A stretch of DNA of 10,705 nucleotides from contig JBBROA010000129.1 of assembly GCA_038229875.1 (NCBI GenBank), positions 1 through 10,705 on the forward strand. The letters are read 5' to 3'. Below are positions 5,664 to 10,705 of this stretch, one piece after another. The position numbers and the translations under genes were made by a program. The DNA comes from JALYUA01 sp038229875 (lineage in GTDB: Bacteria; Acidobacteriota; Thermoanaerobaculia; UBA5066; Gp7-AA6). The notes beneath the pieces were generated by a model. The model did no database searches. It saw only the letters and a list, made by a program, of their open reading frames with translations, and was not told the origin of the DNA. Every line of letters begins with the position of its first letter. Position 1 is the stretch's first letter.

Positions 5664-8322
5664 CCGGATGCCGATCCTGCCGCGGCTGCGAAACGCCTTC
5701 CGCCATCTTCGCGACTCGACGCCGGCGGACCGCGATCTCGACCTCGAGCTCCGCGCACACGCCGAGATGCTCGAGCGGGAAAAGATCGACGGGGGACTGA
5801 GCCCGGAAGCCGCGCGGCGCGAGGCGCTCTTCGAGACAGGCGGAATCGAGCAGGTCAAAGAGAGTGTGCGCGAAGTTCGCGCCGGCGCTTTTCTAGCGAG
5901 CGTTCTCCAGGACCTGCGCTACGGGGCGCGCACCCTCGCCCGCACGCCCGCATTCACTCTGGCGGCCATTGTCGCGCTCGCGCTCGGCATCGGCGCGAGC
6001 ACGGCGATCTTCAGCGTCGTCAACGCCGTTCTGCTTCGCCCGCTCCCCTACCGGGATCCCGGCTCGCTCGCCGTGCTGCTGCACAAGGGACGCAATCCCG
6101 TCTCCGCGCCGAACTTCCGCGACTGGCAGCGGGAGTCCCGTTCCTTCGCCGCCATGGGCGCCGCGCAGGGGTGGCAGCCGAACCTGATGGGGGGACAAGA
6201 GCCGGAGCGCGTCGAGGCCGTGCGCATGACTTCCGAGATGCTTCCGATGCTCGGCGTCCCGCCCTTCCTCGGCAGAGTCTTCGCGCCAATCGAGGATGAG
6301 GCTGGCAAGGACCACGAGGTCGTTCTCTCGCACGCCCTCTGGAGGCGGAGATTCGGCGCCGACCGGGGCCTCGTCGGCCGCGCGATCTCTCTCGACGGAG
6401 AGCCGTACACCGTGGTCGGTGTGATGCCACCGGAGTTTCGCTTCCCGCCGTTCTGGCAGACCGGCGCACAGCTCTGGGCGCCTCTGGCGCTCGACCGCAA
6501 TCCCTCTCGCGACGGCAACAGCCTCCGAGTCTTCGCGAGGTTGAAACCGGGCGTGCCGTACGCGGGCGCTCAGGCGGAAATCACCGGATTGACCGGACGC
6601 CTGGAGAAGGAGTTCCCGGGAACGAACCGCGACGTTTTCGTGCGGTCGCTCCAGGAGACGGTCGTCGGCCGCGTGCGTCCCGCGCTGCTGGTGCTCCTTG
6701 CGGCGGTCGGGTTTCTCCTGCTGATCGCCTGCGGGAACGTCGCCCACATGCTCCTCGCCCGCTCGGCCGCGCGCCAGAAGGAGGTTGCGGTCCGGACCGC
6801 GATCGGCGCGTCCCGGGGAAGACTCGTCCGGCAGTTCCTGACCGAGTCTCTGCTCCTGGCGCTGTCCGGAGGAGCGGCGGGACTGCTGCTCGCTCTCGCG
6901 GCCACGCGCGTGATCGTCTCTATCCGGCCCCTCGGCCTGCCGTCCATCGACACGCTGTCGCTGGACGTGCGGGTGCTGGCGTTTTCTCTCGTGATCTCGA
7001 TTGCGACCGGCGTCGCCTTCGGGCTCGCGCCGGCGCTTGCCTCCGCCAGCCGCGACCTCTCCGAGTCTCTGCGCGAGGGGGAACGAGGCTCGACCGAGGG
7101 ACGCGGGCGCCATCGCCTCCGCAGCATCCTCGTCGGGAGCGAGTTCGCTCTCGCCTTGATCCTCCTCGTCGCGGCCGGACTGATGATCCGCACGTTCGTC
7201 GCCCTTCAGGCCGTCGACCCGGGTTTCGACCCCCGGCACGTTCTGTCGATGGTCGTCTCGGTCTCGGGATCTCCGTCGGTGGAGCCCGGGCGCCGGGGGG
7301 TCTTCTATCTGCGCGTGCTGGACCGGGTCCGGGCACTTCCCGGTGTCCGCTCCGCCAGCTTCATCAACCATCTCCCGCTCGCGGGGGACATCTGGGGATT
7401 TCCGTTCGCGGTCGAAGGGCGCCCGGCGCCGCCCCGCGGGGACGCGCCGACGGCCGCGTACCGGGTGGTTCTTCCCGGCTACTTTCAGACGATGGGGCTT
7501 CCTCTGCGGCGAGGCCGCGACATCGCGAGCGCCGACCGGCTCGGCACTCCAGGCGTCGTCGTGGTCAACGAGTGGCTCGCGAACCGATTCTGGCCGGGGG
7601 CGGACGCGATCGGAAAACGGATCGCTCTCGGAGGAGGCGGTGATGGTCCTTCCGACTGGCTGACCGTGATCGGGGTCGTGAAGAACGCGGCGCGCAGCGA
7701 CTGGACCGCGCCCGCGGACTCGGAGATCTACGTTCCCCTTCTGCAGTCACCCCGCTATCTCGAAACAAGGTTCTTCGCGGTCGAATACCTGACGCTCGTC
7801 GTGGCCACGTCGGGGGATCCTGCCGCGGCGGCGGGAAGCGTCCGCACCGCGGTCCATTCGATCGACCCGGCCGTGACGATCTCTGAAGTGCAGACGATGG
7901 AGCACGCGGTCGGCCAGGCGAACGCTCAGCCGCGCTTCTACCTCATCCTGCTGTCGGCGTTCGCGGCCGTCGCGATCCTTCTGGCGGCCGTCGGAATCTA
8001 CGGGGTCATGAGCTACGTGGTGTCGAGACGCGCGCACGAAATGGGAATCCGGATGGCTCTCGGCGCGCGGCGAGCGGACCTACTCCGGCTGGTGGTCGGC
8101 CAGGGAATGGCCGTCGCTCTCGCGGGAGCCGCGGCCGGTCTCGCCGGCGCGCTCGTTTTGACCCGGCTGATGTCCGGGCTGCTCTACAAGGTGCCGCCGA
8201 CGGACCTCGCCACGTTTGCCGGAGTGACCGCCGTCCTGATCGGGGTCGCGCTCGCGGCGACCTGGATCCCCGCGAGGCGCGCGACCCGGATCGATCCCAT
8301 GACCGCGCTTCGCGCCGACTAG
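5653..8322 (+). CDS. ADOP-type duplicated FtsX/MacB-like ABC transporter permease
   Basis: This 889-residue membrane protein is a tandem duplication of the MacB/FtsX permease fold. A soluble N-terminal helical part (about 1-90, with LDLELRAHAEM) precedes the first membrane helix (100-125). The first periplasmic core domain spans about 126-340. Three helices follow at about 342-364, 395-418 and 438-460, with the FtsX motif KEVAVRTAIGASRGRLVRQF (376-395) between the first two. The second half repeats this: helix 490-511, periplasmic domain about 512-760, helices 762-785, 812-836 and 853-873, with the copy motif HEMGIRMALGARRADLLRLV (795-814). It ends with ARRATRIDPMTALRAD, the usual FtsX-type C-terminus. 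The transported substrate is unknown; the family is called orphan because no ATPase is encoded beside it, which holds here. The ATG at 5653 overlaps padR by 11 bases; the ATG at 5668, 4 bases after the padR stop, is an equally plausible start. Confidence 0.93.
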   Translation: MRRSRMPILPRLRNAFRHLRDSTPADRDLDLELRAHAEMLEREKIDGGLSPEAARREALFETGGIEQVKESVREVRAGAFLASVLQDLRYGARTLARTPAFTLAAIVALALGIGASTAIFSVVNAVLLRPLPYRDPGSLAVLLHKGRNPVSAPNFRDWQRESRSFAAMGAAQGWQPNLMGGQEPERVEAVRMTSEMLPMLGVPPFLGRVFAPIEDEAGKDHEVVLSHALWRRRFGADRGLVGRAISLDGEPYTVVGVMPPEFRFPPFWQTGAQLWAPLALDRNPSRDGNSLRVFARLKPGVPYAGAQAEITGLTGRLEKEFPGTNRDVFVRSLQETVVGRVRPALLVLLAAVGFLLLIACGNVAHMLLARSAARQKEVAVRTAIGASRGRLVRQFLTESLLLALSGGAAGLLLALAATRVIVSIRPLGLPSIDTLSLDVRVLAFSLVISIATGVAFGLAPALASASRDLSESLREGERGSTEGRGRHRLRSILVGSEFALALILLVAAGLMIRTFVALQAVDPGFDPRHVLSMVVSVSGSPSVEPGRRGVFYLRVLDRVRALPGVRSASFINHLPLAGDIWGFPFAVEGRPAPPRGDAPTAAYRVVLPGYFQTMGLPLRRGRDIASADRLGTPGVVVVNEWLANRFWPGADAIGKRIALGGGGDGPSDWLTVIGVVKNAARSDWTAPADSEIYVPLLQSPRYLETRFFAVEYLTLVVATSGDPAAAAGSVRTAVHSIDPAVTISEVQTMEHAVGQANAQPRFYLILLSAFAAVAILLAAVGIYGVMSYVVSRRAHEMGIRMALGARRADLLRLVVGQGMAVALAGAAAGLAGALVLTRLMSGLLYKVPPTDLATFAGVTAVLIGVALAATWIPARRATRIDPMTALRAD

Positions 8323-8334
8323 CGTCCCCTGTCG

Positions 8335-9642
8335 CTACACCGACCTGCCGGCCTCCGGAGGAGGACCGGGTATGGCGTCGCTGATTTTGGCGTCATAGGC
8401 CGCCCGCGATTCGGGGGTGGAGAGAACGCCGTACGCGACGCGGAGCCACTTCGCGAGAACGGTGAGCTGCCGCCAGCAATCTACGAGCTCCGGGTGCGCC
8501 TTGAGCGACGGGTCGAACAGCCGCGAGCGGCTCCGATACGCGGTTTCGATCTCCGCCGGGGTGGCTTTGCGGGGGACCCCGAGGAGATCGTAGTGCGACA
8601 ACCAGTCGAGCTGTCGGTGCGTCTCGAGCACCAGCTCCCGCGGGGTCCGAAACTGCTGGCGAGGCGCCCGGCTCGGTGATTCCGGCTCTGAAAGCTCTCC
8701 CGGCTTCGACAGAACTCCCATCTCGGACGCCTTCTGGAACGCGCCGTCCCCCCGGATGTCGTAGAGATAGGCGGCCGGCTTGCGATCGGACGCGCGGCGA
8801 TCTTCCGCGCGGCGGTCCTCGGAGCGGCGATCCGCGCTCCGTCGCTCGGGTTCGCGCTGTTCCGCCGCTTCGCGCTCTCTCCTGGCCCCCGAAGACTCCG
8901 CGGCGGCCGCTTCCCGGGAATGCATCTCGATCACTCCGGCAAACAGCAGCGAGTACAGGATCTTCGCGCTCGCGCTCCCCGGGATGGATCCCGACTGCAG
9001 AAGGTCCCGAAGGTTCGTGTTGCCGTCGATCTGGGAAATGAGCCCGACGGCGTCCTTCAGAAGCCGGAGCGACCCGGTGGACATCGGGTCGCGCGTCAGA
9101 GTCGGGACGTCGGAAAGATTTCCGAGAAGCTCCGTGAACTGCTCGCTCTCCGGGATTCGCCGGATCCCCTCGATGATCATCTCCTGCGACAGAGACGTGG
9201 CGACGTCGAGCTCCACGGGACCGGTATTCCTCTCGAAGTGGTAGGTCCCGTCCGGCCAGGAGAGCGTCGAGAAGACGATCTGCTCCATCTGCCGCCGCGC
9301 TTCGCTGTCGATGACGGCGCGGGTGACAAGACCTTTTTCCACCAGGATCCGGTCGATCCGGTCGTGGCTCGCTTTCTGCGATTCGAGCGCGTCGGCCAGG
9401 TTCTCCTCGGAGATGTACCCCCAGCGCACCAGCGTCGCGCCGATCCGATGGTCCTCGCGTGACGAGCGGGCGGCGTACAGCTCCCCCTTTTCGAAAACGA
9501 GCTGTCGGACCTGGTCGCCGCGAATCACCGAGAGCGTCCCCGAGAGCTGCTCCCGCTGGAGCTGCCTCATGACGACGAAGAGCGGCGTCGATGACAGGCG
9601 CCCCGTGATCTCCGCCCCGCCGTTCGCGCTCAACGACGTCAA
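8335..9642 (-). CDS. DUF4388 protein with MshEN-like segment and degenerate C-terminal J-domain
   Basis: This 435-residue cytoplasmic protein has no signal peptide or membrane segment. Residues about 11-64 (ITGRLSSTPLFVVMRQLQ... SGTLSVIRGD... LVFEKGELYAARS) are a DUF4388 (PATAN-type) domain, common in signalling proteins of Acidobacteriota and Deltaproteobacteria. Residues about 66-118 resemble the MshEN pattern of type II/IV secretion ATPases. The DUF4388 fold then closes with VFSTLSWPDGTYHFER (123-138). A helical region with ISQIDGNTNLRDLLQSG (202-218) follows, then a charged RRxxD repeat (267-288). Residues about 346-420 are a J-domain (HYDLLGVPRKATPAEIETAYR ... AYGVLSTPESRAAYD) with FDP where HPD should be. 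The start is TTG at 9642, one base after the upstream stop; no ATG in this frame gives a better fit. Its function is unknown; signalling or assembly of a complex is likely. It converges with the ADOP gene across 12 bases. Confidence 0.85.
   Translation of the reverse strand: MTSLSANGGAEITGRLSSTPLFVVMRQLQREQLSGTLSVIRGDQVRQLVFEKGELYAARSSREDHRIGATLVRWGYISEENLADALESQKASHDRIDRILVEKGLVTRAVIDSEARRQMEQIVFSTLSWPDGTYHFERNTGPVELDVATSLSQEMIIEGIRRIPESEQFTELLGNLSDVPTLTRDPMSTGSLRLLKDAVGLISQIDGNTNLRDLLQSGSIPGSASAKILYSLLFAGVIEMHSREAAAAESSGARREREAAEQREPERRSADRRSEDRRAEDRRASDRKPAAYLYDIRGDGAFQKASEMGVLSKPGELSEPESPSRAPRQQFRTPRELVLETHRQLDWLSHYDLLGVPRKATPAEIETAYRSRSRLFDPSLKAHPELVDCWRQLTVLAKWLRVAYGVLSTPESRAAYDAKISDAIPGPPPEAGRSV
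8779..8844 (-). repeat. 15-base tandem repeat encoding RRxxD units
   Basis: Inside the DUF4388/J-domain gene, four to five 15-base units encode the residues RRSAD, RRSED, RRAED, RRASD and a partial RK (residues 267-288). The DNA units, seen as GCGGCGATC-type cores on the plus strand, are similar but not identical. The encoded stretch is highly charged and probably a flexible or helical linker between the N-terminal domains and the J-domain. Confidence 0.75.
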
Positions 9643-9643
9643 C

Positions 9644-10378
9644 TCATCGGCTCGCCGGGCCCGCAGAACCCGTCACGGGGTCTTCCCGGAGCAGAGCGTC
9701 GACGATGGCCTCGACGTGGATCCGCGTGGTGTCGAGCACGGGGACACCGGCGACACTGCCATCGCGGAGAAGAAGCGGCAGCTCGGTCCCGCCGAGGATC
9801 AGCCCTTCGATGCCGGCGCTCTCGGAAAGACGTCGCGCGATCGCGACGAAGCTCTCGCGGGTCTCCGCGAGAAACTGTCCGGGGACGAGCTCACCCATGT
9901 ACTTCTCATGAATATAGGCCCGCTCTTCCGGAGGCGGAACGGATATCCGGATTCCCTCGCGCGAAAAGACGGCCGGGTAGAACGATCCCTCCATCGTGAA
10001 GCGGGTCCCGAAAAGACCCACGTTCTTAAAACCATGAGACTTAGCCGCCCGGCACGTCTCCTCGACGATGCTGATCAACGGAAGCGAGCACCGCGCCGCC
10101 AGATCGTCGAATATGACGTGCGGGGTGTTCGCCGCGAGAGCTCCGAAGCTCGCGCCGGCGGCGGCGAGCCTCGCAAGCTCCGGAAGGACGTACTCGATCA
10201 CGCGCGGGAAATCGCCGGCGGTCATTGCGTCGATGATTTGCTGGATGTCGACGCTGTTGATCAGGATTGAGGGCGCGGTCCCGTCGGGACGCCGCTCGCG
10301 GTAGCGGGAAAGGATCAGCCGGTAGTAATCGATCGTGGACTCCGGCCCGATGCCGCCGATGATCCCCGCGCTCCTCAT
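9644..10378 (-). CDS. Aspartate/glutamate racemase superfamily protein lacking the catalytic residues
   Basis: This 244-residue protein aligns by motif with the aspartate/glutamate racemase family: IIGGIGPESTIDYY (6-19), AANTPH (82-87), LISIVEETCRAAK (101-113), VGLFGTRFTMEG (120-131), YIHEKYMGEL (155-164), LILGGTELPLLL (193-204) and LDTTRIHVEAIVDALL (215-230). The family interconverts L- and D-Asp/Glu with two acid/base residues, usually Cys/Cys or Thr/Cys, placed just before N-T in the first motif and before T-E in the second. Here these positions are Ala83 and Gly197. The length is normal and the rest is well conserved, so it is not a decayed gene. The ATG at 10378 is preceded at short distance by GGAAG (10382-10386). 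The stop is one base before the DUF4388 start, indicating a shared transcript. Confidence 0.85.
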   Translation of the reverse strand: MRSAGIIGGIGPESTIDYYRLILSRYRERRPDGTAPSILINSVDIQQIIDAMTAGDFPRVIEYVLPELARLAAAGASFGALAANTPHVIFDDLAARCSLPLISIVEETCRAAKSHGFKNVGLFGTRFTMEGSFYPAVFSREGIRISVPPPEERAYIHEKYMGELVPGQFLAETRESFVAIARRLSESAGIEGLILGGTELPLLLRDGSVAGVPVLDTTRIHVEAIVDALLREDPVTGSAGPASR

Positions 10379-10397
10379 CGTCTTCCGGATTCCGGGC

Positions 10398-10514
10398 TCA
10401 GCGGTGTCGGGGGACGCCCGGCCCGATCAACCGCAAACCCTGTTCGTCGAAGAGAGGCTCGTCCTGCCCGACCCGCACGAAGAGGACGCGGCGCGCGGGA
10501 CTGCCCGGATGCGC
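10398..10514 (-). other. Coding-like in-frame extension after an amber codon
   Basis: Directly after the TAG at 10515-10517 the same frame continues for 38 sense codons (AHPGSPARRVLFVRVGQDEP...) and ends in TGA at 10398-10400, 19 bases before the racemase ATG. By hand count 32 of 38 third positions are G or C, against 19 of 38 second positions, which is the pattern of real genes in this genome. There is no ATG; GTG within LFV could give at most a 26-residue peptide. It is most likely the true C-terminus of the upstream gene cut off by a nonsense mutation or base-call error. A chance open frame in GC-rich DNA remains possible. Confidence 0.45.
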
Positions 10515-10705
10515 CTAGAAATACTGGATCCCGTCCGGCGCGTCACCCCAGTCCCCGCAGGGAGGATTGCCGACTTCGTCGGGGTTCTTCGAGAGATCGA
10601 GCTCCTTCCGATACGAGGCGTCGGGGACGAACGTGAAACGCCTGACGCCCCTCGCAGCTCGGGCCCTCCGATAGGGCGCCATCACGCAGCGCTTCGCGAC
10701 GGCCG
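10515..10705 (-). CDS. C-terminal end of an unrecognised protein (5' end outside window)
   Basis: This minus-strand frame is open from the right edge of the window and ends in TAG after 62 residues. The last residues read FTFVPDASYRKELDLSKNPD then EVGNPPCGDWGDAPDGIQYF. The composition (Pro, Gly, Asp, Trp, two Cys) and GC-rich third positions are those of a real, possibly exported protein, but I do not recognise a family. The coding-like continuation after the stop suggests the annotated end may be premature. It is probably in the same transcription unit as the racemase and DUF4388 genes. Confidence 0.55.
   Translation of the reverse strand, partial: AVAKRCVMAPYRRARAARGVRRFTFVPDASYRKELDLSKNPDEVGNPPCGDWGDAPDGIQYF

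Noticed and set aside
5893..7371. Minus-strand open frame of 492 codons inside the ADOP gene
   Set aside because: It is a hydrophilic Arg/Glu/Asp-rich low-complexity translation mirroring the permease codons; the permease has a clear family fit along the same bases.
8323..8334. Possible bidirectional terminator between the convergent ADOP and DUF4388 genes
   Set aside because: The gap is only 12 bases and no stem-loop with T-run is visible there or in the flanking codons.

Overview
This is a GC-rich, gene-dense bacterial window with nine protein-coding genes, two of them cut by the window edges. I see no RNA genes, CRISPR arrays, insertion sequences or integrases. The best taxonomic clue is a PadR-family regulator overlapping a very long duplicated FtsX/MacB permease. 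This pair has the layout of the 'acidobacterial PadR' and 'acidobacterial duplicated orphan permease' (ADOP) families, so I infer a member of Acidobacteriota or a close relative. The long antisense open frames fit the high GC content and are shadows.

Left part (1-2482): the C-terminal part of a transmembrane Ser/Thr protein kinase with an NTF2-like extracytoplasmic domain runs rightward. It converges, across a 22-base gap, with a leftward outer-membrane beta-barrel protein that has a signal peptide, a clear ribosome binding site and a plausible sigma-70 promoter.

Middle left (2559-5199), all leftward: a DUF72 (YecE-like) protein, the DNA end-binding protein Ku, and a MerR-type winged helix fused to TPR repeats. 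DUF72 and Ku are 31 bases apart and form the likely DNA-repair locus. Each start is preceded by an extended -10-like element only 9-10 bases away and has no Shine-Dalgarno sequence, which suggests very short leaders. The intergenic regions here carry short heptanucleotide tandem repeats, one of them a G-quadruplex-type array.

Middle right (5334-8322), rightward: the PadR regulator and the 8-helix ADOP permease overlap by 11 bases and form one operon. No ABC ATPase lies beside them.

Right part (8335-10705), leftward: the end of an unrecognised protein, an Asp/Glu racemase-superfamily protein lacking both usual catalytic residues, and, beginning one base after the racemase stop, a DUF4388 protein with an MshEN-like segment and a degenerate J-domain. 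The upstream protein stops at an amber codon followed by 38 more coding-like codons in the same frame.

I do not see a clearly novel multi-gene system. The points most worth checking are the amber-interrupted gene, the racemase lacking its catalytic residues, the DUF4388/MshEN-like/J-domain architecture, the heptad repeats and the short-leader promoters at the Ku locus.
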